Source: Sporofaciens musculi
GTDB taxonomy: Bacteria > Bacillota > Clostridia > Lachnospirales > Lachnospiraceae
NCBI RefSeq assembly: GCF_009830285.1
Contig: NZ_WUQX01000001.1
Coordinates: 4,402,501-4,466,500, forward strand
DNA length: 64,000 nucleotides
Reading direction: 5' to 3'
The notes beneath the pieces were generated by a model that was given only the letters and a program-made list of their open reading frames with translations, was not told where the DNA came from and did no database searches. This document shows positions 1-8,865 of this stretch, in pieces. The translations under genes and the position numbers were made by a program. Position 1 is the stretch's first letter. Every line of letters begins with the position of its first letter.

Positions 1-457
1 TTCGATAATATTCTATATGTTCATCCTTAGACAGATTCCGCAATTCTACTTCTTTCTCATGAACCGTTCCTTTTATTGTAATTTCTGAAAATATCTGGCC
101 CGATAAAAGACTGACCAAAAAATTGCCTATTCCCTGCGCGCAAATCAACGATTCTTTCCCGTCAATCTTACAAACCAGTCTATCATCTTCCTGATATGTG
201 CCCCTATTCGTTAAAATACCAAGCAGTAATGACCTTTCTTCCCTGCCTTTAAATTCCTGTATCAACTGAATTAATTTGTAATCAGGTCCAATATACGTCT
301 GAGAATCGACTAAACCTGTTCTTATTTTCTTGATATTCGTTATCTCATCCTTTTGTATTCGTTTACAAATATCAAGAAATTGATGCATATATTGTACTGC
401 AAGCTCTTTTGTAGCAAATGGATACTGAAATGATACATCATTAATTACGGCTATCAT
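1..457 (-). CDS. Unrecognised protein of a DUF262/DUF3696 operon (partial, runs off the left edge)
   Basis: An open frame of about 152 codons continues past the window edge, so only the N-terminal part is seen. I chose the ATG at 457 because an AAAGG element lies about eight bases upstream; an in-frame ATG at 463 is too close to it. The protein starts MIAVINDVSFQYPF and contains a segment GILTNRGTYQ. I recognise no catalytic motif and do not assign a family. It begins 28 bases after the DUF3696 ATPase stop, so it is very likely the third gene of that operon. By context it would be the effector or partner of the ATPase, but that is inference only. Confidence 0.6.
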   Translation of the reverse strand, partial: MIAVINDVSFQYPFATKELAVQYMHQFLDICKRIQKDEITNIKKIRTGLVDSQTYIGPDYKLIQLIQEFKGREERSLLLGILTNRGTYQEDDRLVCKIDGKESLICAQGIGNFLVSLLSGQIFSEITIKGTVHEKEVELRNLSKDEHIEYYR

Positions 458-485
458 TCTCATCACCTTTCCAATCCCAGCTTTT

Positions 486-1583
486 TTATAACAACTCCAG
501 AAGCGCGTTATCCCACTCGTCAAAAAAACCCTCCGGCCATTCATCCAGTCTCCCGTTTCTATCCAAGATCGGACACATAACTTTATGTTTATAAGAATCA
601 TCCACATCCTTATAAAAAAAGAAGAAGCCTGTCTCTTTGGGATCCAGTTTATTCTTTTTGACAGCTACACGAATTCCGTTGAGCACATGGTCGCTGTGTG
701 TTTCAACAATCACCTGGACACCACCAGCCCCTGAAGCCGCAATTAATTCTCCTAACATTCTCTGCCCTTTTGGATGTATGTGTGCCTCCGGATTTTCAAT
801 TAAAAGGATATCACCTTGTTTTGCAGATACCAACCCAACTACTATAGGAAGCACATAAGTAATACCAAATCCTACATTTACGCTTTTGTATGAATTCGTT
901 TTTTCCCTGCCTTCAATATATTCATACTTCAATTCCGCTGTTCTGGATGACATATCAATATTGATAATTGGTGATACCCCCGGAGATATAATATCAAGCC
1001 ACGATTTTACCTGCTCCGCAACAGTGGTCTTGTCCACATCTCCGATTATAACCTTTTTATTTGCCACATTATCTCCGCCATATAGTTTCAAATATTGAAT
1101 TGCAAATTCACCGTTCTTTCCAAAATGTCTTTCCGAAACATTATATTCATTCTCAATTTGATACAAAAACTGTGGTTCTATACGATAGGCAGATAAATAA
1201 AGCAGCCGCTCGGCCCAGCTCATAAACACCTCTCTCTTAATTTCAGAACATACTTTTTTCAACGGCAGCGCATCTTTTTCAAAACCATATCCAAAAAGAA
1301 ATTTTTCCTCTGCCTTATCTGCCTGTATCCCTATGCCAATCTCATCTTCCTCTGCCTTTTCATAAAGGATATCCTGTCCGGTTCCAAGGTTTACATACCT
1401 TCCCTTTATACATAATGTCTCATCCGACAAAATGCTCTTTTTCGACTGCGCTAATAACAAAAGACTCTGTATAACTGTAGATTTGCCCATGCCGTTTAAC
1501 CCTGTCAAAATGTTGACTGTAGAAAAATTTATGTGAAGTTTTTCAAAACATTTAAAATTTTTTAAATCTAATTCTCTAAGCAT
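486..1583 (-). CDS. AAA15-type ATPase with C-terminal DUF3696
   Basis: This 365-residue SMC/RecF-like ATPase has a Walker A (GLNGMGKST, residues 28-36), a signature-like segment VGFGITYVLP (about 237-246), and a Walker B (DILLIENPEAH, about 258-268). A TH/D-containing loop follows (VETHSDHV). The C-terminus carries the DUF3696 pattern GRLDEWPEGFFDEW. Such ATPases occur in OLD-like and other anti-phage systems, where they sense or gate an effector. The gene overlaps the upstream DUF262 gene by 16 bp, so the two are probably translationally coupled. A GAGGG element lies just before the ATG. Family assignment is firm; a defence role is inferred from context. Confidence 0.85.
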   Translation of the reverse strand: MLRELDLKNFKCFEKLHINFSTVNILTGLNGMGKSTVIQSLLLLAQSKKSILSDETLCIKGRYVNLGTGQDILYEKAEEDEIGIGIQADKAEEKFLFGYGFEKDALPLKKVCSEIKREVFMSWAERLLYLSAYRIEPQFLYQIENEYNVSERHFGKNGEFAIQYLKLYGGDNVANKKVIIGDVDKTTVAEQVKSWLDIISPGVSPIINIDMSSRTAELKYEYIEGREKTNSYKSVNVGFGITYVLPIVVGLVSAKQGDILLIENPEAHIHPKGQRMLGELIAASGAGGVQVIVETHSDHVLNGIRVAVKKNKLDPKETGFFFFYKDVDDSYKHKVMCPILDRNGRLDEWPEGFFDEWDNALLELL

Positions 1584-2857
1584 AAAAATCCCTCTACAAA
1601 TTCTCTGGTCATACCAATTCGTTTGATAAACGAATATTGATCACCTGCTTTTAATGTCATTGCAAACTCGGTCTTTAGCAAAAGTTCTCCAAATTGATTT
1701 ATAAACTTATCTTTATTTCTCACTATTTTTTGTAGCTGATTATCATCTAATTCACTGAAACAAATAGCCCAAATTTCAAAAATAGCTTTATTGATTGGTC
1801 CACGCCGAAAATTTTTATTATATTTTCTAAAAGCATATTTTCCAAAAACATTTCTACATACATTCATAACTCGTATGAATCGTTCTGTGACTCGCTCTAT
1901 ATCTTCTTCACGAAAAGTATTCGCTTTTTTTAATCCTTTTATCAAAAAGTTATTAATATTCCCTTTATATTCTTTTTTATAATCCAGCTCTGTAAATGCA
2001 AGAAAACGCAATACATACTCCCGATCCAACATCCTTTCCGGCTTTACCGCAAATTGAGTAGCTTCTTTAAATTCCTGTAGTTCTGCTAGCTCTTTAATTA
2101 AGTCAGTGCCTTTCCCTGAATACAAGGCTTGTCTTATCTCCTGAGCGTTTAGCTGAATCCCACCTGTATTAATTCTCTGAAAAATATTGAATACAACCTC
2201 GTCCGGAGTTCCTTTTATAACTGTATACGCAATGATTGAAGATTCCTTAATCCTTCTGATATATTGTCTGGGAAGATCATCGAATGTCATCCCGTTAAAA
2301 TCTGATAAATACTGCAAACCTGTAAAACAATATTTCTTTCGCAAGCCATTCTCCTGCATATTCCCCACCAGATAATTTTGAAAAGAGGTAAGACGCTGTA
2401 AACCATCTATTACAATCCACTTATCCTCTCTGGCGGCATCAAAATAAAAAGCCGGCAACGGTATCTTCAGCATTAATGACTCAATCAACTGGCTCTGTTC
2501 TTCTTTACTCCACAGACCGCCATGCCTTTGAAATACAGGTGTCAGATCAAATTCCTCATTCTCCAGCCGTTCCATAATATTTGAAATATTCGTCGGAATC
2601 TGTGTAATATTTACATCCGAAGGAATAAATTGATCAGGTTCATTCATATCCGCCTTATACCCTTCATCCATATCTAAAGGGAGAAGCTTTATTCCTTCTT
2701 TCCTTAACTGATCAAGAGTGTGATTTAATAAGTCTTCATCAATTCCTGCCGTTTTGTTGTTTAAAATATCTGAGACAGCAAACAGACTAATCTCATTATT
2801 ATTCTCTTTTGCAAAATCTTCGATTTCTTTTTTTATCTGGCTTGATATCTCCTGCAT
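1568..2857 (-). CDS. DUF262 domain protein (ParB-like DGxQR fold)
   Basis: This 429-residue protein carries the DUF262 hallmarks: VFQRHGGLW (about 108-116), DGLQRLTS (151-158) and FQRINTGGIQLN (226-237) followed by EIRQAL. In GmrSD, SspE and related restriction systems DUF262 binds or hydrolyses nucleotide. The HNH/DUF1524 nuclease part of GmrSD is not visible here, so this is a DUF262-only form. Residues 1-65 form a helical segment resembling sigma-70 region 1.1 (an acidic helix ending LRKEGIKLL); that is a weak impression. It is the first gene of an operon with the DUF3696 ATPase and the edge gene. The SD is modest (AGGATG about 12 bases upstream). Confidence 0.85.
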   Translation of the reverse strand: MQEISSQIKKEIEDFAKENNNEISLFAVSDILNNKTAGIDEDLLNHTLDQLRKEGIKLLPLDMDEGYKADMNEPDQFIPSDVNITQIPTNISNIMERLENEEFDLTPVFQRHGGLWSKEEQSQLIESLMLKIPLPAFYFDAAREDKWIVIDGLQRLTSFQNYLVGNMQENGLRKKYCFTGLQYLSDFNGMTFDDLPRQYIRRIKESSIIAYTVIKGTPDEVVFNIFQRINTGGIQLNAQEIRQALYSGKGTDLIKELAELQEFKEATQFAVKPERMLDREYVLRFLAFTELDYKKEYKGNINNFLIKGLKKANTFREEDIERVTERFIRVMNVCRNVFGKYAFRKYNKNFRRGPINKAIFEIWAICFSELDDNQLQKIVRNKDKFINQFGELLLKTEFAMTLKAGDQYSFIKRIGMTREFVEGFLCLEN

Positions 2858-2960
2858 ATCTTATATCACATCCTATTCTCTGCAACAATATTACATAGAT
2901 TTCTCATTAAAAAACAGTATATCATAGCCTGAAATAAATAGATAGTTTTATATCACAATA

Positions 2961-3006
2961 CAAGTGAAAGTCCCGCGCTAAATATTAAGCGCCGGACTTC
3001 CACTTG
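2961..3006 (-). terminator. Large imperfect hairpin downstream of nifJ
   Basis: An imperfect inverted repeat (CAAGTG-AAGTCC-GCGC arms around a short AT-rich loop) lies 110 bases after the nifJ stop. There is no strong T-run on the minus strand, so it may be a weak terminator, an RNA-processing stem or a palindromic repeat unit. The rest of 2858-3115 holds the upstream region of the DUF262 operon and nothing else I can identify. Confidence 0.4.
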
Positions 3007-3115
3007 TACCTGCATATCTGAAAAGGCTGTGTAAAACAACTTTCCCAGAGCTTCGTATTTAATTTATCTTATGAAATCATATCACTGTATTGCCTAAAAA
3101 CCTCAACCTATAGGA

Positions 3116-6100
3116 TTAGTCCTCCCCATACAGAGTAACCAGCTTCTTAAGGTATGCATATCTCTCCTTAGCCTCAGCCTCGTTCTTAGCGAACAGCTTC
3201 TCAGCCTTCTCTGGATTCGCTCTCTTAAGCGCATTGTAACGAACCTCTCCGTCAAGGAATTCCTGATAATCTCCTGTTGGCTCCTTGCTGTCAAGTGAGA
3301 ACTTCGCGCCCTCTGCAGCCGGATTGAACCGGAAGTTATTCCAGTATCCGCACTCTACTGCCAACGCTTCCTCTGTCTGAGCCTTGCTCATACCCTTCTT
3401 GATACCATGGTTGATACATGGTGCGTAAGCGATAATCAATGACGGTCCCGGATATGCCTCTGCCTCTGCGATAGCCTTAACTGTCTGGTTGAAGTCTGCG
3501 CCCATTGCGATCTGCGCTACATATACATAGCCATAGCTCATAGCGATTCCTGCAAGGTCTTTCTTCTTCGTCTCTTTACCGCCTGCCGCAAACTGTGCGG
3601 TTGCACCAGTCTTAGTTGCCTTAGAGGACTGTCCGCCAGTGTTGGAGTAAACTTCTGTATCGAATACCATTACATTGATATCCTCGCCGCTTGCCAGTAC
3701 ATGGTCAACACCACCGAATCCGATATCGTAAGCCCATCCGTCGCCGCCGAATACCCACTGAGACTTCTTAGCCAGGAAATCTTTATTCTTAACGACATCC
3801 TTGCATGTCTCGCAATCACATCCTTCTAACGCTGCAACTAACTTATCCGTAGCGTCTCCGTTGGATACGCCGCAGTTAAAGGTATCAAGATATTCCTTGC
3901 ATGCTGCCTTAACTTCGTCAGAAGCCTTATCAAAGCCTGCAATCTCCTCAACCTGAGCTTTTAATCTATTTCTGATTGCCTTCTGTGCCAACAGCATACC
4001 GTATCCAAACTCTGCGTTATCCTCGAACAGAGAGTTAGACCAAGCTGGTCCCTTACCTTCCGGAGTTACGGTGTAAGGTGTGGACGGTGATGAGTTACCC
4101 CAGATAGAAGAACATCCTGTGGCATTGGCAATATACATTCTGTCACCGAATAACTGTGTAATCAGCTTCGCATATGGTGTCTCTCCACATCCTGCACAAG
4201 CGCCTGAGAACTCAAGCAACGGCTGCTTGAACTGGCTTCCCTTTACAGTCTCTGGTTTGAACTTGGCAACAACCTCTGGCTTCACCGGAATCTCTCTGCC
4301 GAAGTCAAATACCTTCTGAGAACCGATATTTTCTTCCATGTTCTTAAGAACAAGAGCCTTCTCGCCCTTCTTGCCCGGACATACATTTGCACAAGAACCG
4401 CAGCCTGTACAGTCAAGAGCAGATACGGACATGGTAAATTTCATACCTGGCATACCAATCATGTCGATTGCCTTTGTTCCTTCTGGTGCCTTAGAAAGCT
4501 CGTCCTCTGTCAAAGCGATCGGACGGATAACAGCGTGAGGACATACGTATGCACAGCGGTTACACTGGATACAGTTCTCTTCTACCCATACTGGAATATC
4601 TACCGCAATACCGCGCTTCTCGTATGCGGAAGAACCAGACGGTGTAGAACCGTCTACATAATCATTGAACGCAGATACCGGAAGTGAATTACCCTCCTGT
4701 GCATTTACCTTGGACTGAACATTCTTAACGAAGTCAACAACGTCTTCTCTTCCGCCCTTAACCTCTGGTGTGAATAAGCCCTCGTCAGCGCAGGATTTCC
4801 ATGAATCCGGAACAGTCACTTCTACAACCTGCTTTGCGCCTGCATCAATGGCATCGTAGTTCATCTGAACAATCTTATCGCCCTTTCTTCCGTAGGTAGC
4901 CTTTGCAGCAGCTTTCATCAGGTCGATTGCCTCTTCCTCCGGAATGATTGCCGCCAGCTTGAAGAATGCAGACTGCAATACTGTATTGATACGTCCGCCA
5001 AGTCCAATCTCTTTACCAATCTTGATTCCGTCGATGGTGTAGAACTTGATGTTGTGGTCTGCGATATATGCCTTCACCTGTCCTGGCAGATGCTTCTCAA
5101 GACCTTCCATATCCCATGAGCAGTTCAGAAGGAAGGTTCCGCCGTCAACCAACTCCTGAACCATGTTATACTTGTCCACATAAGAAGGATTGTGACATGC
5201 AACAAAGTTCGCCTGACGAATCAGGTAGGTTGACTTAATCGCCTTCTTACCGAAACGTAAGTGAGACATGGTAACACCGCCGGACTTCTTGGAATCATAG
5301 TCAAAATATGCCTGTGCATACATATCCGTGTTATCACCGATAATCTTAATGGAGTTCTTGTTAGCTCCAACCGTTCCGTCTGCGCCAAGTCCCCAGAACT
5401 TACAGTTAATGGTTCCCTCCGGAGTTGTAACCAGTGCCGGTCCTGTTGCAAGGGAAAGCTTGGTCACATCATCCTCAATACCGATTGTAAATCTTGCCTT
5501 TTCAGCGTTATTGAATACTGCAACAATCTGTGCAGGTGTAGTATCCTTAGAGCCAAGTCCATAACGTCCGCAATTAACCGGAACAGCGTCGAACTTAGAG
5601 CCCTTCAGTGCGGAAACAACATCCAGGTATAACGGCTCTCCCTGTGCTCCCGGCTCCTTCGTCCTGTCAAGAACATTAATATATTTTACAGTGTCAGGAA
5701 TTGCATCGATCAATGCCTGTGCGCAGAACGGTCTGTAAAGACGAACCTTTACAACACCAACCTTCTCGCCTGCTGCCATCAGGTAGTCGATGGTCTCCTC
5801 AATCGTATCACATACAGAGCCCATTGCAACGATTACCTTCTCAGCGTCTGCTGCACCGTAGTAGTTAAACAGCTTATAGTCTGTGCCAATCTTAGCATTA
5901 ACCTTGTCCATGTACTCCTGAACGATTGCTGGCATAGCATCATAGTATGGGTTACATGCTTCTCTTGCCTGGAAGAAAATATCCGGATTCTGAGCAGAAC
6001 CTCTCTGGCATGGATGATTCGGGTTCAATGCATGGTTTCTGAATGCGTCGATAGCATCCATATCTACTAATTCTTTCAGATCTTCATAATCCCATGTCTC

Positions 6101-6649
6101 AATCTTCTGAATCTCGTGAGAAGTACGGAAGCCGTCAAAGAAGTTAATGAACGGAAGCTTGCCTTTAAGAGCTGCGCAATGTGCAACCGGTGTTAAGTCC
6201 ATAACCTCCTGTACGCTTGACTCACAGAGCATAGCCGCACCTGTCTGTCTACATGCGTATACATCAGAGTGATCTCCAAAGATTGACAGTGCATGGCTGG
6301 CAAGCGCACGCGCGGATACATGGAACACACCCGGAAGCTGCTCGCCTGCTACTTTATATAAGTTAGGAATCATCAGCAGTAAGCCCTGGGATGCCGTAAA
6401 TGTCGTCGTCATAGCACCTGCTGCCAGGGAACCGTGTACTGCTCCCGCTGCTCCTGCCTCTGACTGCATCTCTGTTACCTGGACAGTCTGTCCAAAGATA
6501 TTCTTTCTGCCTTCAGTTGCCCACTCATCCACATGCTCTGGCATAACAGATGATGGTGTGATTGGGTAAATAGCCGCAACTTCTGTATATGCGTATGATG
6601 CGTGAGCCGCAGCCTGATTACCATCCATGGTCTTCATTTTTCTTGCCAT
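3116..6649 (-). CDS. nifJ: Pyruvate:ferredoxin (flavodoxin) oxidoreductase
   Basis: The 1177 residues match the usual single-chain homodimeric PFOR. The enzyme converts pyruvate plus CoA to acetyl-CoA and CO2 and reduces ferredoxin, the main pyruvate node of clostridial fermentation. Domains in order: pyruvate/TPP pyrimidine-binding domain at the N-terminus (TEVAAIYPITPSS), the transketolase-like domain II, and the CoA-binding domain. Next is a bacterial-ferredoxin domain with two 4Fe-4S motifs (CIQCNRCAYVCP and CTGCGSCANVCPG, about residues 690-760). The TPP-binding domain follows, with the CAGCGE cluster ligands and GDGW...SNTGGQ. The start follows AAGGAGG. It stands alone with its own promoter and a palindrome in the 5' leader. 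Confidence 0.97.
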   Translation of the reverse strand: MARKMKTMDGNQAAAHASYAYTEVAAIYPITPSSVMPEHVDEWATEGRKNIFGQTVQVTEMQSEAGAAGAVHGSLAAGAMTTTFTASQGLLLMIPNLYKVAGEQLPGVFHVSARALASHALSIFGDHSDVYACRQTGAAMLCESSVQEVMDLTPVAHCAALKGKLPFINFFDGFRTSHEIQKIETWDYEDLKELVDMDAIDAFRNHALNPNHPCQRGSAQNPDIFFQAREACNPYYDAMPAIVQEYMDKVNAKIGTDYKLFNYYGAADAEKVIVAMGSVCDTIEETIDYLMAAGEKVGVVKVRLYRPFCAQALIDAIPDTVKYINVLDRTKEPGAQGEPLYLDVVSALKGSKFDAVPVNCGRYGLGSKDTTPAQIVAVFNNAEKARFTIGIEDDVTKLSLATGPALVTTPEGTINCKFWGLGADGTVGANKNSIKIIGDNTDMYAQAYFDYDSKKSGGVTMSHLRFGKKAIKSTYLIRQANFVACHNPSYVDKYNMVQELVDGGTFLLNCSWDMEGLEKHLPGQVKAYIADHNIKFYTIDGIKIGKEIGLGGRINTVLQSAFFKLAAIIPEEEAIDLMKAAAKATYGRKGDKIVQMNYDAIDAGAKQVVEVTVPDSWKSCADEGLFTPEVKGGREDVVDFVKNVQSKVNAQEGNSLPVSAFNDYVDGSTPSGSSAYEKRGIAVDIPVWVEENCIQCNRCAYVCPHAVIRPIALTEDELSKAPEGTKAIDMIGMPGMKFTMSVSALDCTGCGSCANVCPGKKGEKALVLKNMEENIGSQKVFDFGREIPVKPEVVAKFKPETVKGSQFKQPLLEFSGACAGCGETPYAKLITQLFGDRMYIANATGCSSIWGNSSPSTPYTVTPEGKGPAWSNSLFEDNAEFGYGMLLAQKAIRNRLKAQVEEIAGFDKASDEVKAACKEYLDTFNCGVSNGDATDKLVAALEGCDCETCKDVVKNKDFLAKKSQWVFGGDGWAYDIGFGGVDHVLASGEDINVMVFDTEVYSNTGGQSSKATKTGATAQFAAGGKETKKKDLAGIAMSYGYVYVAQIAMGADFNQTVKAIAEAEAYPGPSLIIAYAPCINHGIKKGMSKAQTEEALAVECGYWNNFRFNPAAEGAKFSLDSKEPTGDYQEFLDGEVRYNALKRANPEKAEKLFAKNEAEAKERYAYLKKLVTLYGED

Positions 6650-6683
6650 TTTCGTTGTTCCTCCTTATAATTGTGCAAATTGA

Positions 6684-6708
6684 TATACCAGACCTTTTAT
6701 CTGGTATA
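6684..6708. promoter_or_regulatory. Perfect 9-bp inverted repeat in the nifJ leader
   Basis: TATACCAGA and TCTGGTATA flank a 7-base spacer. The repeat lies between the predicted promoter (-10 at 6726-6731) and the nifJ start, so it is either a downstream operator for a dimeric regulator or a 5'-UTR hairpin. The half-site TGGTATA recalls GntR-family operators, but the spacing is unusual. Confidence 0.5.
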
Positions 6709-6725
6709 ATTTGACGTGTGATTTT

Positions 6726-6754
6726 ATTATAGTCCACACATTGTTAAAAGTCTA
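6726..6754 (-). promoter_or_regulatory. Sigma-A-type promoter of nifJ
   Basis: On the minus strand TAGACT (6749-6754) is followed after 17 bp by a perfect TATAAT (6726-6731). The -35 overlaps the stop codon of the upstream SGNH gene. Predicted transcription starts near 6719, giving a leader of about 70 nt. Confidence 0.6.
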
Positions 6755-7855
6755 GTCATTCTTTCCCTTATTTTTGTTCCTTTTTCGGTACAAGTCAGTG
6801 TTTTTTCTCTTTGCAATCCAAAACAGAAATACCGCTGTGATTCCTAAAAGAATCGCCATAGCAATCCACGGCAGAGGACCTAAGATTGTCCACAGACTGT
6901 ACTTGCGTTGCTTTGCCTTCTTAGGCGCTGTTTCCTCCTTAATCTCCTTTTCCGGTTCTCCTTTGAACCTGCCAGTATCTAGCTTCTCAATCGCCAGCTT
7001 CGCAATCACCTCCTGCCCCTCCTGGTCTGGATGAAGGCCGTCCTCCTGGGTGTGCTCACAAATTTCTGAGTCGAACAGATCAACGACCCGATAATCATAG
7101 TCCTCAGCATGTTCGTACATAACCTGGTTCATGTTGCAGATAATATCCTCAACAATGCCGTTCATGGCGCCTGGCAGCTCAAACTGGCTGACCGGATTGT
7201 AGATAGTCGTCACAACTAACTGCGCCGTACTTTTCCTATGAGCCGTTATGGTATCCATGGCAGCCATCCACTGTTCCTCAAATATTGTATAATCCCAGTT
7301 GTTCAGCACATCCAGAATCTTAACAATCAGCAGAGGATTTCCTTCCACCCCCTCCTGTAAGGCGTCAAACGCGTCGTAAACACTCAGAAACTTGCGTTCT
7401 GTCCCCAGTACTTCCTGTGCCGCATGTTTGAATTCCTGCATCAAGTCATTGGCCCCAATGGTCAAGGTAATAATGTCCGCGCGGTCAAGGGAAGAAAGAG
7501 CCTCCTCCATAGTCAGAATGTCTGAGTTAAGCCGCAAAGAATCCAGGCCATTTTTCGCAAATTTTTCACATTCTGTGGGAATTTTTGTCTCACCGGCCAC
7601 CTGGTCTGCAATCAACTGTGTGTAGCTGATTAAATCCTCCTGCCCCTTTCCCCCATATCCTTTGGCGATACTGTCTCCCAATGCGGTACAGTAAATGGTA
7701 TCGCCCTCCCATGCCTGCCCGTCTCCTGCAATCTCCTCTGCCTTACATGGAACCGACCCTGTTCCTGGCAAAATCATGATGACACAGATAAATAAACTAA
7801 TCCACAATGCCAGGAATCTCCCTGACCTTCTCTTAATATTTCCCCCAAATTTCAT
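6752..7855 (-). CDS. Membrane-anchored SGNH/GDSL-family hydrolase
   Basis: This 367-residue protein has an N-terminal signal/TM segment (residues about 14-35). An SGNH hydrolase domain follows: block I ALGDSIAKGYGG with the nucleophile Ser, block III GANDLM, and block V DGLHPD with catalytic Asp/His. A charged Lys/Glu-rich linker leads to a C-terminal TM helix (about 325-348) with a basic tail. The active site therefore sits outside the membrane. SGNH enzymes of this kind are esterases, lipases or carbohydrate deacetylases; the substrate cannot be told from sequence. AAGGA lies 5-6 bases before the ATG. It is the only gene of its transcription unit, as nifJ has its own promoter. Confidence 0.85.
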   Translation of the reverse strand: MKFGGNIKRRSGRFLALWISLFICVIMILPGTGSVPCKAEEIAGDGQAWEGDTIYCTALGDSIAKGYGGKGQEDLISYTQLIADQVAGETKIPTECEKFAKNGLDSLRLNSDILTMEEALSSLDRADIITLTIGANDLMQEFKHAAQEVLGTERKFLSVYDAFDALQEGVEGNPLLIVKILDVLNNWDYTIFEEQWMAAMDTITAHRKSTAQLVVTTIYNPVSQFELPGAMNGIVEDIICNMNQVMYEHAEDYDYRVVDLFDSEICEHTQEDGLHPDQEGQEVIAKLAIEKLDTGRFKGEPEKEIKEETAPKKAKQRKYSLWTILGPLPWIAMAILLGITAVFLFWIAKRKNTDLYRKRNKNKGKND

Positions 7856-7894
7856 ACGAATCCTTCTTCCGGCACATAAGCTGACCCCATCCTA

Positions 7895-8836
7895 TCACAT
7901 TAAATAAACGACATCCTCCTCTGGCTTTGCAGCCGTCTCCATGCCAAGCAGGTACAGCACTGGCTGTTTGTTGCCAAAAGACACCGCCTGTTCATACTCA
8001 AATCTTGCCCGAACCTTGACCCAAGCGCCCTTCTTGAATCCAATTGGACGGTCAGATTTGCAGGGATATCCATAGAACTTCAAGTCGTCTGCACAGCATG
8101 TCATAATCTTGCGCACCGGAACGAACATATTCTCCTCCATACCCTTAGGCCGAAACGCCTGGGCCACAAATTCCACCTCTTTGTGGAGATACAGCTCTGG
8201 ATGATCGTACGCGTCCACATACCAGATTCCAAAATCCGCCGAAGCTATCTGTATCTTTTCCCCTTTGACATCATAGGGAAGGTCTTCCTTTGTGGGTTGT
8301 ATGATTCTTCCGTCCACCCCCTCGAAAATCAACTGCGCCATTGGATTCTGCACCTTAAGCGCTCTGCGAAAGCCCGAACGGTCTATCCCTTTTGGACAGC
8401 GGTTTACCACAATCAGCTCAGATTCTGTCAACTGCTCAATCAGTACATTTTTCATATTCTTAAGATACATATCCAGGGTGGTGCCATTCACGGTAGAATA
8501 AACCCCCTGTAACTCCCAACTTTTTGGGTACTTGATGCACAGCAAATCCTCCAGCTTCCACATTCCGTTATATTCGATTACCACCTGGGCGGGATGATAG
8601 TTTTTTTCGCAATTCTTAAAAAATGACGGACTCAACTGGTCGAACTCGTCGATTTTCAGCAGAACCATTTCACGGGATTCCAGGTATTCCTCCGGATACC
8701 CTACCTCACCTTCTTCGCACAGAATCAAAAGCGTAAGCCCAGGCGCAATCCACTCCTGCTCCATCAGCGTGTCCTTCACAAGCGTCGTCTTTCCGCTGTC
8801 CAGAAAACCTGTACATATGAATACGGGTGTTTTCAT
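7895..8836 (-). CDS. CobW/HypB/UreG-family GTP-binding protein
   Basis: A 313-residue P-loop GTPase: FLDSGKTT near the N-terminus is the G1 loop and VVNRCPKG resembles the G4 base-recognition motif. I start it at 8836 because AAGGTG lies seven bases upstream; a longer frame to 8923 would overlap the preceding gene and adds no family sequence. It lacks the GCxCC metal-binding motif of the neighbouring paralogue. The C-terminal third has a small domain ending in a region like the CobW C-domain. It lies 29 bp after the COG0523 gene, so the pair is one operon. A role in metal handling is suggested by family and neighbour; the metal is unknown. Confidence 0.8.
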   Translation of the reverse strand: MKTPVFICTGFLDSGKTTLVKDTLMEQEWIAPGLTLLILCEEGEVGYPEEYLESREMVLLKIDEFDQLSPSFFKNCEKNYHPAQVVIEYNGMWKLEDLLCIKYPKSWELQGVYSTVNGTTLDMYLKNMKNVLIEQLTESELIVVNRCPKGIDRSGFRRALKVQNPMAQLIFEGVDGRIIQPTKEDLPYDVKGEKIQIASADFGIWYVDAYDHPELYLHKEVEFVAQAFRPKGMEENMFVPVRKIMTCCADDLKFYGYPCKSDRPIGFKKGAWVKVRARFEYEQAVSFGNKQPVLYLLGMETAAKPEEDVVYLM

Positions 8837-8865
8837 ACAATCACCTTCATTTCTTTTATTTAAAC

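Noticed and set aside
6738..6752. A Rex (NADH-sensing) site near the nifJ promoter
   Set aside because: Only one TTAACAA half-site is present; the dyad partner is missing.
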